Shown here in pieces: positions 8,754-18,359 of a stretch of 33,682 bases of DNA. The notes under the pieces are model-generated. The model saw nothing but the letters and a program-made list of their open reading frames with translations, was not told the origin of the DNA and did no database searches. The stretch comes from Deltaproteobacteria bacterium (GTDB lineage: Bacteria; Bdellovibrionota_C; UBA2361; JANWWW01): NCBI GenBank assembly GCA_025055295.1, contig JANWWW010000011.1, positions 1 through 33,682 of the forward strand. The letters run 5' to 3'. Every line of letters starts with the position of its first letter. Position 1 is the stretch's first letter. Made by a program: the position numbers and the translations under genes.

Positions 8754-9335
8754 ATGTTCAGAAAAAATTCTGACATTCTTCTTAAAGCTGGCAACTTGTT
8801 GAGAAAACATATCGGAAAATCTTATTCAATATTAATCAGTTTGGCCCTATCAACTGTTCCAGTAAATAATCCGTCACTTAATAATTACAGAAATCGTGAT
8901 TTACGAAGGCATGCTGAGGCTTTTGCTAGGCTTTGTCCCGAGTGTCGATCGCAAATTTTACACAAGTTGTGGTCGTCACACTACATCTCAGGAAATCCGG
9001 AATTAGAGAAAAAGTGGAGAAATTGGATCTCAAGGTCAAGCGAGTTACCAATTTCAGAGCAAAGAATAGGATATTTATTCTTAGCCTCTCAATCAATAAA
9101 CGATACTTGGGGCTCAATTTTTGGAAAGAATCTTTCGAAAAAAAAATCACAACCGGAAGACATAACAAAAAATACTTTAAAAATTCTGCGAAATCTCGTT
9201 GGATACCGTGACCCAGAGCCCCAAGCAGAATTAAAAGATCATTTGCTCGAACAGGGCTTGCAAGTTTTATATGGAATACAAAATGCGTGTGAACAAAATC
9301 ACGGTAAGGAAAAAAATCTTGTTAAAGATAATTAA
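8754..9335 (+). CDS. Orphan hypothetical protein, 193 aa
   Basis: Intact ATG ORF with an extended -10 promoter; no recognisable family. Charged, helical, with one CPEC. Confidence 0.6.
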   Translation: MFRKNSDILLKAGNLLRKHIGKSYSILISLALSTVPVNNPSLNNYRNRDLRRHAEAFARLCPECRSQILHKLWSSHYISGNPELEKKWRNWISRSSELPISEQRIGYLFLASQSINDTWGSIFGKNLSKKKSQPEDITKNTLKILRNLVGYRDPEPQAELKDHLLEQGLQVLYGIQNACEQNHGKEKNLVKDN

Positions 9336-9728
9336 CCTGTTTGTATATTAGATAACCGCCTCTTCCGAAGTTGCCCTGCGAAATCCTAAAAAATAATCTG
9401 AAAATTTTTATCATAATTGCGACAAAAAGATAAGCCAAGTGGCACTTAACGAATAAGCAAACATTCTTTCACTAGTCACTTCCAGATATGACTAATTAGG
9501 TTCAGAGTCTCAAGTAACAGATAATCTTATGAAGTAATGTTTTTTAAGAATCTAAAAAACTAAAACTTCTCGGTGAGTTTCCACAAGTTATTACCTTTTT
9601 GCAACATTAACTTTAGAGTGACTGTTCTAGAAAGCATAACGTAATGGTGTACTTGGAAGCTTGGTGGAATCGATTAGAACCTTTTACATATTTAAACAAG
9701 CATAGTAAAGGAACCTTCCACTAGGCAT

Positions 9729-10169
9729 TTACCAACCACGTTTTTCACTATGATCGTAAACTTGATGGCAAAACCGCTGAGCAGGCATGAAACAACTCCC
9801 GAAGCAAAAGTCTCTTGGCAGACCCCATTCGTCACAATAATACTCGCATACATCCCAGGCGTATCCCCGACAGCTGTCAAAATCTGAAAAACCGGGCCAG
9901 AAAGGCGAAGAGCAAATAAAATTGTAGAACATCAACTGGCGCGCGAACCTACTTATTGCGTTCCTACAAGCCTCTGACTGCCCGTCTTTACATTTTTCAG
10001 TTACTTGTTTTTCAAGTTGACCCAATAAAAATTGATTGATTGTGCAATTCGTCAAAATCATTAAACCAACTCCCATTTGAGGGTTAGCCGGCTCAGAATA
10101 TAAAGAAATTATCATGGTCAGCCACAGGAAAAGTATTCTTCCCATCAACAAACCTTTTAATCGGCTCAT
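9729..10169 (-). CDS. Cys-rich exported protein, 146 aa
   Basis: Signal-peptide-like N-terminus (GRILFLWLTMIISLYSEPA) followed by a mature part with 10 Cys. Confidence 0.6.
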   Translation of the reverse strand: MSRLKGLLMGRILFLWLTMIISLYSEPANPQMGVGLMILTNCTINQFLLGQLEKQVTEKCKDGQSEACRNAISRFARQLMFYNFICSSPFWPGFSDFDSCRGYAWDVCEYYCDEWGLPRDFCFGSCFMPAQRFCHQVYDHSEKRGW

Positions 10170-10695
10170 ATCTTAATTATGTAACGGTAAAATATTTTAG
10201 TCAAACCTCTCGTGATAAAATTTTCAGACGTATTTCTTCAACCCATCCAGTACCTCAGCAACTTGTTTTATATATAAGAAATAATCATGCTGAGAATTTC
10301 ATTCTTAGTTTGCTTTAATAAACCTAACGGCTTTTTAACGATACAAAATGCCTAAATACTCTTTTTCCCGAGGCAAACGTTTTCTCTGATGGGTAATCGA
10401 TTATGGTAGCTTGAACACAAAAATACGTTTAAACCCCTCCGGGTACCTAAACACTTTACCTCACAACCGTCACTTTACGGGTCATGAGGCTTTTATGTTC
10501 GATCAAACTCATTGTGATGAAGTTTTGAAGTCTTTGACGAAGATCGGTCGTTAAAATTTTTCACCTCTGATTGCATCATTACACGCCTTAATCCTAAGTC
10601 CTTAGTTAAAACAATTACATTAAAAACTTGCTTCAAAATTGAGTGACTGTTCAAATCCGGTGCTTTATTAATCAGATTTTCAGCAAATGGCATAT

Positions 10696-10827
10696 TCACT
10701 CGTTTTCCCTGCCACCGCTTTTTAACATTTTTTCGACTTCAGCTGTTCTCCGTTTTATATCCAAAAAAAGCATTAAAATAATCAACCAAAAAATTACACT
10801 CGCGACTACAAAAATAACATCAGCCAT
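10696..10827 (-). CDS. ccmD: CcmD-like small membrane protein (43 aa, not in supplied ORF track)
   Basis: Manual reverse translation MADVIFVVASVIFWLIILMLFLDIKRRTAEVEKMLKSGGRENE: one TM helix plus a basic/charged tail. Overlaps the ccmC 3' end by 8 nt. Confidence 0.72.
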   Translation of the reverse strand: MADVIFVVASVIFWLIILMLFLDIKRRTAEVEKMLKSGGRENE

Positions 10828-11458
10828 ACATGTAGCAAAATCTTGATTTCTCAATTTTATAAGAAAGTCTCAGACAACTCAAAAACACTGCGAACTGAAA
10901 TAAAATTCCCGAATATAGAGTAAACTCGAACCGCGGGTCCGTTAACCCTCCTCGAGAAATTATTTTTGGGTGAAGTTGAAAGTTTTCAGGCAAAATTTCT
11001 AAAGAGAATTTTACAAAAGGCACGGAAAACAAGCATAAAATCAGTAATGCGTTGTAATAATTGACCGTTGAACGATTTAAGCGAGGTCCCAATAAAGAAG
11101 CCAAGAGAAGCAGCCATAAAATCGTAAATGAAACTAAACGAGGTTCAAAATGAAAGAATGCGTTCCAGGCGTACTTAGCCCATAAGCTGCCAGTTACCAA
11201 GACAATTGTTGCGGAAAAAAACGAAACGCGTAAACACTCTCTTACCAGAACACAGTAACGATAATTTTTTTTTAAGATATATATGAAAAAAGCCACACAG
11301 CCTATTGCTATAAGACCATACGTTACTACAGCAGCTGGAACATGAAGGTAAAAAATTTTCTGAGAATAAGAAAGCGTTGCCTCTGGCGGCGCAAGCGTCA
11401 CTGATACCACAAAAACTATGAAAAGGATGAAACTACTTAAAAGATCTAAGCGAGACAT
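10820..11458 (-). CDS. ccmC: Haem exporter/handling protein CcmC (divergent WWD motif)
   Basis: YLHVPAAVVTYG and GSLWAKYAWNAFFHFEPRLVSFTILWLLLLA align by eye to the CcmC HVPAA and WAKPxWGxWWxWDARLTS regions; operon context. Confidence 0.87.
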   Translation of the reverse strand: MSRLDLLSSFILFIVFVVSVTLAPPEATLSYSQKIFYLHVPAAVVTYGLIAIGCVAFFIYILKKNYRYCVLVRECLRVSFFSATIVLVTGSLWAKYAWNAFFHFEPRLVSFTILWLLLLASLLGPRLNRSTVNYYNALLILCLFSVPFVKFSLEILPENFQLHPKIISRGGLTDPRFEFTLYSGILFQFAVFLSCLRLSYKIEKSRFCYMYG

Positions 11459-12092
11459 AGTTTAAAAAGCCTAGTGAAAATACTATCAAAGCGGACAAAA
11501 TAATGAAATTTTTAATTCCAAATTCTTCAAAATTGGCAAAGGCAACTAAAGTGGAAGTGCCTACAAGCACTACCCCGCCGAGAAATTTTATTAAACTGTC
11601 AGACAGTCGCTCCATATCCCCTAGAGCCAAAGAACAGGATAATAGAACAAGTAACTGAGAGAAAATCAAACTATCAAAAAACACAAAAGTTAATGACCCA
11701 GCAACTACACCACTATTTTTTTCAATTAACGACGACACCAAAAAAATAAACCCTACAAAACAAAAATTTGCGATACAAAAGAACGCACTTAACCCAATTA
11801 GTAAAACATTAACGCTATACCCATTCAATAAAAATATTCTCAACCTTTTTTTCCAATCGGAATACAAAGACCTCCAAAAAATAAGAGTTTTCAGTACAAT
11901 GACGCTAACTAATTTGTACCAGATTGCCACTCTTTGGGCGCAAACAAACGAAACCGGGGTATAGGTATTAAGAAGAGCAAAAATAATGGTCAGATTGATC
12001 GAATACAATGCACACAATTTGATTAAACCAAAGGTTCTTAATTCCTCCCAAAATAACAGTCTACAAACTTTGAACAAGTGACCCATTTTCAA
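11433..12092 (-). CDS. ccmB: CcmB-like ABC transporter membrane subunit
   Basis: Polytopic membrane protein between ccmA and ccmC; weak sequence signature, call rests mainly on context. Confidence 0.7.
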   Translation of the reverse strand: MKMGHLFKVCRLLFWEELRTFGLIKLCALYSINLTIIFALLNTYTPVSFVCAQRVAIWYKLVSVIVLKTLIFWRSLYSDWKKRLRIFLLNGYSVNVLLIGLSAFFCIANFCFVGFIFLVSSLIEKNSGVVAGSLTFVFFDSLIFSQLLVLLSCSLALGDMERLSDSLIKFLGGVVLVGTSTLVAFANFEEFGIKNFIILSALIVFSLGFLNYVSLRSFK

Positions 12093-12621
12093 GCGTAATT
12101 ATACGTTTTGCAAATTGAGAACATCTTACATCTTGACTGACGAACAAAACTTCGCGACCCAGAACGGTTATTTTCTGAAAAATTAACGATAACTTTTCGT
12201 CATCAAGAAAACTAAAACAGTCGTCAATTAAGAGCAATATGTTGTCTTTTGACAAAAAACTAAATATCTCTGAAAAAATCCTTTCACCAAAACTCAATTC
12301 ATCAACACGCTTTTTAAGTAATCCTTTTAATTCTTCTGGCTTTTCGGGCATGTTAAAAATAAAAAGATTTTCATCTAGTGACAAAAAAGAAAAGAAAATC
12401 GGCGCAGCGGATATGTAAACTGGTTTTAGTTTTGTTCTTACAAATCCTTTAAACTCAAGGATACCCGCAATACACATTAAAATGGTTGTTTTTCCCACTC
12501 CATTTCTTCCACGCAACCACAAATGGTCGCCTCTTTTTAGGCACAATCGAACATTTTGCAGAATGGGTTTATCTCCATAAAAAAAAGAGTCAAGAAAAAA
12601 TTCAAGCACATGGGAATTCAC
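12061..12621 (-). CDS. ccmA: CcmA-like ABC ATPase (degenerate motifs)
   Basis: Walker A GRNGVGKTT; LSFGE at the signature; ILLLIDD at Walker B; position before ccmB. Confidence 0.8.
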   Translation of the reverse strand: MNSHVLEFFLDSFFYGDKPILQNVRLCLKRGDHLWLRGRNGVGKTTILMCIAGILEFKGFVRTKLKPVYISAAPIFFSFLSLDENLFIFNMPEKPEELKGLLKKRVDELSFGERIFSEIFSFLSKDNILLLIDDCFSFLDDEKLSLIFQKITVLGREVLFVSQDVRCSQFAKRIITLENGSLVQSL

Positions 12622-12636
12622 TTGTGTTCTTAGACG

Positions 12637-14430
12637 CTACACAGTCAAAACCTTTTTAAGAATGGCTGAAAAAAGAAGACCAATTGTCCCCGACCAGACG
12701 AGCCAAATAAAAGGGCTATAAAATATCTTGACCGCTATCCAATTTTCATTCTCATCTATTTCAACTAGAGCAATGTAAAAATCTCCGAACACACTTTTTT
12801 TTATGTCAACTTCGGCTGTCAGTTGATCTTTTTTAAAATAATACCGGGATGAGGGCCTCAGAACTGAGTCGTTAACATTTACTACCGCCGTCACTTCCTC
12901 AAAAACGCTATTTCGCGCAACTTCTATACCTTTGAAGGTAACATCGTGATAAAACACACGCACTTTTTCATTTTTACGCAGGGTAAGGTTCTTCTCCATT
13001 TTGCGCGAATAGGAAAACATAATGCCGATTGCGATCACTATGAAAAATAGGTGTATTGCAAAAACAAGCATTCTTGAAATGTTTCTAGTCAAACCAATGC
13101 CGGTCAGCAAAAATACGGTGTTAAAAATCATCAGTGAAAGAAATGTTGTCTCCCACACTGTATAGTCCTTTGTCAGAGCTTCACAAAAAATAACAACAAA
13201 TAAAGCCGATACAAAGGAAGCTCCTAAAGCCCGCTTGTTTTTAATAGTACCAGACCAAATACCAATGCCTGCCGGCAAAATCATTAAAAGTGCCCCTACA
13301 TAAGGTAGCGATATACTTTCATAAAAAGGTATGCCTAAGAAAATTTTTTCTTTGAATAAAATTTCTGACAACGGCCCGAAAAGTACACCCCAAATTATCG
13401 ATAGCGCATAAAAAATAAAAACCATCCATTTCAAGAACATTACTTTTTCAAATAGAGATCCCGAGAGAATGCTGAGAATACCCGTATTCGATAAAGCCCA
13501 AACTACATATATAAGGGTAAAATAAACATACCACTGAAGATAATAAGCAACATCGGAGTTCGAAAACGCATGCACAGAAACAACCAAACCGGTTCTGGTC
13601 AAAAATGTCCCCAACACCGTAAAAAAATGCGCAGCTAAAGCGGTCAAAAGAAACAACCCCTTTCTAGTGGTATATTTGTACAAATGGATGTAGGCGGTGT
13701 AAATTAACCAAGGGACAAAAGATGAGTTTTCAACTGGATCCCATGCCCAAAAACCTCCCCACCCTAATTCAATGTAAGCCCAATACCCACCTAACACTAT
13801 TCCTGAAGTTAAACTAATCCATCCGAGAAGCTCCATCCAATCAAGCTTCTTTTTTTCATCTAACGAGAGACTTTTTAGAACTAAATAGATCGATGAGTTC
13901 AGACCAATGTAAGTTAAAACCGGGTGAATAAGCATGTAAAAATTATGAAGAAGCGGATTAAGCCCCAAACCATCAAGTGGTATGGTGCCAAATTCTACGT
14001 ATCTGAATGGATTTGCCGGCCAAACTAGCATAAATGTTAGAAAAACGAGACTTATAAAAAAAAACTCATGGCCCTCTCTAGACTTAAATTTTCTAAGTGC
14101 AACTATTGAAAAAAAAACGTAATTTACAGTCCAAAACAGCAACGAACCCTGCATACCGCTCCACGTTGCAGATATTTTGAAAAGTAAACTCAAACTTTTC
14201 TCGGAATATTGGTAAACGGTTGAAACGTCAAAGCGGTCCGCTATAAACAACCAGACTAGCGACAAATAACTCGCAATTAATAAAACAAAAGTTAAAGCGC
14301 TCGAGATTTCCAGCGTTTTAGTGGCAATAGAATGCTCAACTATAGTCAACCTTCTTAACAAACAGGTTACACTCCCAAAAACAACGATAACGAAACTTGA
14401 AAACAGCAAAATCCAGCCTGTTTCAGCCAC
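12637..14430 (-). CDS. ccmF: Haem lyase subunit CcmF
   Basis: WWD-type motif GGYWAYIELGWGGFWAWDPVENSSFVPWL, NPLLHNFYMLIHPVLTYIG, multiple TMs. Confidence 0.95.
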   Translation of the reverse strand: MAETGWILLFSSFVIVVFGSVTCLLRRLTIVEHSIATKTLEISSALTFVLLIASYLSLVWLFIADRFDVSTVYQYSEKSLSLLFKISATWSGMQGSLLFWTVNYVFFSIVALRKFKSREGHEFFFISLVFLTFMLVWPANPFRYVEFGTIPLDGLGLNPLLHNFYMLIHPVLTYIGLNSSIYLVLKSLSLDEKKKLDWMELLGWISLTSGIVLGGYWAYIELGWGGFWAWDPVENSSFVPWLIYTAYIHLYKYTTRKGLFLLTALAAHFFTVLGTFLTRTGLVVSVHAFSNSDVAYYLQWYVYFTLIYVVWALSNTGILSILSGSLFEKVMFLKWMVFIFYALSIIWGVLFGPLSEILFKEKIFLGIPFYESISLPYVGALLMILPAGIGIWSGTIKNKRALGASFVSALFVVIFCEALTKDYTVWETTFLSLMIFNTVFLLTGIGLTRNISRMLVFAIHLFFIVIAIGIMFSYSRKMEKNLTLRKNEKVRVFYHDVTFKGIEVARNSVFEEVTAVVNVNDSVLRPSSRYYFKKDQLTAEVDIKKSVFGDFYIALVEIDENENWIAVKIFYSPFIWLVWSGTIGLLFSAILKKVLTV

Positions 14431-14854
14431 TTTGACTCGGAAGTTTTAAATCTGGATAGTAGTTCAAGCCGTTCTCCACCGTTACTCTTTTATCATTCGG
14501 CTCATATTTTGAAGGACATTGAGTCAAAACATTGGAAGCTATTAATACACCGTCTACCCAATCGCCATCTACGATGGCTGATACGCCATCCTTAAGGAGT
14601 TCAGGCTTAAAACCCTCATAAACAGTTTTGACAAAATGGCTATTTTCCCCTACCAAATCAAAAGCAAGCGTAAAACCGTCTCGATCATCCACTTTCTTTA
14701 TGTTACGAACCCTGCCTAAAACGCGAATTTTATAAAGACTGAATTGACTAGTCAGATCCTCAGGGCGATAAATTTTTCTTCCCTGTTCGATGCTTTGTAG
14801 GAAAACGTAACTCAAGCCGGCCAACAAAAATCCAAGAAAAAGAAAGCGTAACAT
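14423..14854 (-). CDS. ccmE: Haem chaperone CcmE, CxxxY type
   Basis: N-terminal TM, OB-fold-like core, ASNVLTQCPSKYEPND at the position of the classical HxxxY motif; first gene of the ccm operon. Confidence 0.87.
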   Translation of the reverse strand: MLRFLFLGFLLAGLSYVFLQSIEQGRKIYRPEDLTSQFSLYKIRVLGRVRNIKKVDDRDGFTLAFDLVGENSHFVKTVYEGFKPELLKDGVSAIVDGDWVDGVLIASNVLTQCPSKYEPNDKRVTVENGLNYYPDLKLPSQSG

Positions 14855-14912
14855 TTGAAATATAATATCAAGTGTCTTCAGATTTAAACAGCTGCTGAAG
14901 TATCATAGAAAG

Positions 14913-16094
14913 ATGCGCTTGTTGATATTTTCGATAGGACTTCTATTGTTTCTTGTCCTTTCTGGTTTTTTTATTTTCCATAACCTTAACATCGTCGAGG
15001 TGAAATTCTGGAAAGATTTTCAGATTTCCGCTCCAATTGGAGTTGTAGTCCTCGGAGCATGCGCCATCGGCGTTGGTTTCACGGTTTTATGGTATTTGTG
15101 GGGATCGTTTGTTTCTTACCTAAAACTCAAATCAAAGGATACCGTTATATCTCAGCTTATAGAGCTATATCAAAATACCGTCATACTCAATCAAGCTTTC
15201 ACACTGGGTGAAAAAAGGCTCGCCCAAGATCAAGCCCAAAAGTTGAAATCGCCGGTAAAAGAACTGGAATTTTTTGTAGAGCTTGAAAAAACCAAGATTG
15301 TCACGGATCCCGCAGAGAGAGTCAAGGTTCTTGAGAGCTTGCGATCAAAGTTCCCGACAAATCCTTACCTTGCTTATGAGCTTGTCGTTTCTTTTCTTCG
15401 TTTGGGGCAAGAACAATTGGCGTTTGATCACATTAAAAGTTTTAACCAGATGGTCTCAACCGCAATGTCTTTGAGGTTAGGCGTTGAGTTGGCATTGAAA
15501 CTTGTAAAGCTGGAAGAAGCATCGCAATGGTTGACGGAACTAAAAAAGATTGGTTATGCAGATCATGCTTTACAGCAAAAATATCTGGAACTTAAGGTTG
15601 AGCAATCGTATTTAGAAGGCAAAGATTGGTATTCCGAAACTAAAAGGCTCTTGAAAGATTATCCATACAGTCTTGTAGGTCTTGAGTACATGGCCAAGTA
15701 TTACCAACCGACAAATCCAGTTCTATGCGCGAAATACTATCGTCAACGCGCGGAAGTTGGCAAAAGTCTCCAGTTTTGGCGTGACCTAATTGAATTCCTT
15801 AAAACTGTCGGAAAAATTGAAGACGCCGTAAAAACAGCCAAGGAAGCCATGGAAAAATCAATATCAGTTCAAGATAGATCTTTAGCAAAATTAGATTTAG
15901 TAAGGCTACTGATATCAATAAATAACTGGGCCGAAGCTGAGGAAGTTTTAAATTCTTTTTCAGAGGAAGAATTGTCGGCAACAGCGAATGTGCCGGTTGA
16001 TAGACTTTGTAAATTTTACTCGGCTTTTATCAAAATGAAACGCGGAAGCGCAGTTGAGAGTTTGCGCGTCCTCGACTCAATTTTAGCAGTATGA
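14913..16094 (+). CDS. LapA-like (DUF1049) membrane domain fused to TPR-like repeats
   Basis: Two TM segments with HNLNIVEVKFWKDFQISAPIGVVVLGACAIGVGF (LapA-like), then helical repeats with TPR character. Confidence 0.7.
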   Translation: MRLLIFSIGLLLFLVLSGFFIFHNLNIVEVKFWKDFQISAPIGVVVLGACAIGVGFTVLWYLWGSFVSYLKLKSKDTVISQLIELYQNTVILNQAFTLGEKRLAQDQAQKLKSPVKELEFFVELEKTKIVTDPAERVKVLESLRSKFPTNPYLAYELVVSFLRLGQEQLAFDHIKSFNQMVSTAMSLRLGVELALKLVKLEEASQWLTELKKIGYADHALQQKYLELKVEQSYLEGKDWYSETKRLLKDYPYSLVGLEYMAKYYQPTNPVLCAKYYRQRAEVGKSLQFWRDLIEFLKTVGKIEDAVKTAKEAMEKSISVQDRSLAKLDLVRLLISINNWAEAEEVLNSFSEEELSATANVPVDRLCKFYSAFIKMKRGSAVESLRVLDSILAV

Positions 16095-17590
16095 GTCCTA
16101 CGACCAGCAAGTTCCTGCCCTCCTGTATTCCATCGGAGATCACTAAAAATATTGCTTCTGAAAGTTTTCATTACATTAAAACCAGTCCGATTGACGGCTC
16201 ACTTGTAGCGGAATTCTTTGGAGCAAGCCAAGACCTTGTAGAAAAAGTATGCGAGCAGTCTGCAGTGGCACAAAAAAGATGGCAACAAGTGCCAATTCCG
16301 AAAAGACAGGCTTTGTTGATTGATTTATATGACGAGCTGCTAGCGAATAGATCCTCGCTAGTTGAATCAATTCAATTAGAAGTCGGCAAAATCCGTGAAG
16401 AAGCGGAAGGAGAAATTCAAGAGGCTTTGGATATGATTTTATTCTGCATCGGATTGACTAGAACCCTAGAGGGAAAAATTTTTCCGTCAGAACGCATGAA
16501 TCATTTTATGTTTGAGAGGTGGCTACCAGTGGGAGTTTGCGGCGTGATAACTGCGTTTAACTTCCCCGTTGCGGTGTGGGCATGGAATGCAATGCTTGCC
16601 ATTACATGCGGAAATTCAGTTGTTTGGAAGCCGTCTGAACTCACTCCTTTAACTTCATACCTTGTTTCGGTAGCTTGTGATAAGGTTTGTAAAAAACACG
16701 GTTTCGAAGGTCTCTTGACTACCATATTTGGCGGAAAAGAAACGGGCTCTTATCTGGTCCGTTCCGACATTCCCAGGTTAATATCCGCTACTGGCTCAGT
16801 TAATATGGGGAGAGAAGTTAATAAAGCTTGCGCAGACAAATTTAAAAAAGTGATTCTGGAACTTGGCGGTAATAATGCTGTAATAATTCACGAAGACGCA
16901 AATTTGGATCAAGCCTTAAAAGCTGTTTACTTTGGAATAGTTGGAACCGCTGGACAACGCTGTACATCTATTAGACGTTTAATAATTCATGCTTCTGTTT
17001 TTGATGAGTTCTTAGGCAAGCTCGCCGATTTGTTAGCTAAAACCACAATCGGCGACCCCAGGCTGGGCGAGACAAAAATGGGGCCTTTAATTTCAGAAGA
17101 AGCCGCAAAAAAATTTGAAGATGCAGTAAGCGTCTGTAAATCGCACGCAGAAATCGTTTCTGGAGGCAAAAGACTTGAGCTTTATGGTGTGAGAACCTAT
17201 GTTCAGCCAACACTTGTAAAGGTTTTGGAATATTTCGACCTAATTAATCACGAAACCTTTGCCCCATTAGTTTATCTTTTCCGTTACTCTTCGCTTGACG
17301 AAGCAATATCTCTTAACAATAGAGTGCCGCAAGGATTGAGTTCCGCAATTTTTACGAATGATTTAAAAACAGGATTCAAATTTCTGGAAAACTCCGACTG
17401 CGGACTTGCTAATGTTAATACAAGCACCAGTGGAGCTGAAATAGGTTTAGCATTTGGCGGCGAAAAAGACACTGGTGGTGGCAGAGAGGCTGGCAGTGAT
17501 TGTTGGAAGTTTTATATGAGACGCCAAAGTTGCGTAATCAACTGGAGTGGAACTTTACCTCTTGCTCAGGACATTAAATTCTTTGATTGA
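16091..17590 (+). CDS. Aldehyde dehydrogenase, ALDH7/alpha-aminoadipic semialdehyde dehydrogenase-like
   Basis: GVCGVITAFNFPVAVWAWNAMLAITCGNSVVWKPSELTPL, VILELGGNNAVIIHEDANL, GTAGQRCTSIRRLIIH (catalytic Cys), HETFAPLVYLF. Confidence 0.93.
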   Translation: MSPTTSKFLPSCIPSEITKNIASESFHYIKTSPIDGSLVAEFFGASQDLVEKVCEQSAVAQKRWQQVPIPKRQALLIDLYDELLANRSSLVESIQLEVGKIREEAEGEIQEALDMILFCIGLTRTLEGKIFPSERMNHFMFERWLPVGVCGVITAFNFPVAVWAWNAMLAITCGNSVVWKPSELTPLTSYLVSVACDKVCKKHGFEGLLTTIFGGKETGSYLVRSDIPRLISATGSVNMGREVNKACADKFKKVILELGGNNAVIIHEDANLDQALKAVYFGIVGTAGQRCTSIRRLIIHASVFDEFLGKLADLLAKTTIGDPRLGETKMGPLISEEAAKKFEDAVSVCKSHAEIVSGGKRLELYGVRTYVQPTLVKVLEYFDLINHETFAPLVYLFRYSSLDEAISLNNRVPQGLSSAIFTNDLKTGFKFLENSDCGLANVNTSTSGAEIGLAFGGEKDTGGGREAGSDCWKFYMRRQSCVINWSGTLPLAQDIKFFD

Positions 17591-18359
17591 CTCAGCATAA
17601 AAAAAGTTTGCCTTTTTTAAAGTTCATCGTAGAGCGAGAAATTTGTCTTAAGATACCTTGTCTTATTACAAACTGTTGTTTTTGCAGACACATATGAATT
17701 AGGCTTTGAACAGTCTATTTACAAAACTTCCATGAACTTTTATGAGATAACAACAGTATGCCTTTTCAAATCATGAGCTTATAACTTTTTTACAATGTTA
17801 GCCATGTTTAATGGCACAATTTAGTATTAAAAACAGTTTCATCAAACCTAGATTAAGGCTTGATGTATCTTTCTCGGCTGTTCTCTATGTGTTGGCTCAT
17901 ATAAATAGCGCCTTTCAATTCGTGGATGCCAACTCAGCCTGCTTGATGTAGACGTTAATCTAAAACTTAATTTCTCAACAGGTTAATGTTAATTTAAACT
18001 TTTTACGGTTCAGAGTATTAGACGTTTTTGACTTGACTCGTGTCTCGAAAAGGGCAAATTTCCACTAAGAAAGTTATCTTCTAACTGCCATCTGAAATTT
18101 TAACTTGTTGCGTAAAAGCACAAGCCCTTTTATTTTCGAATTTGACTATTCTAATCAATTTTCGTTTTCCTTCCAATAGACAGACTCTTAGCAACCCGTC
18201 AAAGAAGGTATCCATTGTTAATTTCGTTTAACAAATTTTGAGATTGGTGAACTACAGTTTTTCCATTTACTGATAACCTAAACTGATTTAAAACGTGAGT
18301 TGTAAAGAATTTGCACCAAGCGTGGCTGATTGGTAAAAATGGGTACTCAATTTATGGTC

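Noticed and set aside
8926-9211. ORFs 8926..9168 (-) and 8933..9211 (+)
   Set aside because: Overlap the better-supported ORF 8754..9335, which has the promoter and ATG; cannot be excluded but not preferred.
9729-10169. c-type cytochrome candidate near the ccm operon
   Set aside because: Cys-rich, but no CxxCH haem-binding motif in the translation.
10636-10662. GTTCAAATCC resembling a tRNA T-loop
   Set aside because: Flanking bases do not form a T-stem and no cloverleaf could be built.
10493-10699. 68-aa minus-strand ORF directly after the ccmD-like gene
   Set aside because: Could be coupled to ccmD (starts near its stop), but composition and lack of recognisable features do not support it.
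17600-17618. AAAAAAG-tttgc-CTTTTTT hairpin after the aldehyde dehydrogenase gene as a terminator
   Set aside because: Almost purely A-T stem with little stability; position is suitable but the evidence is too weak to call.
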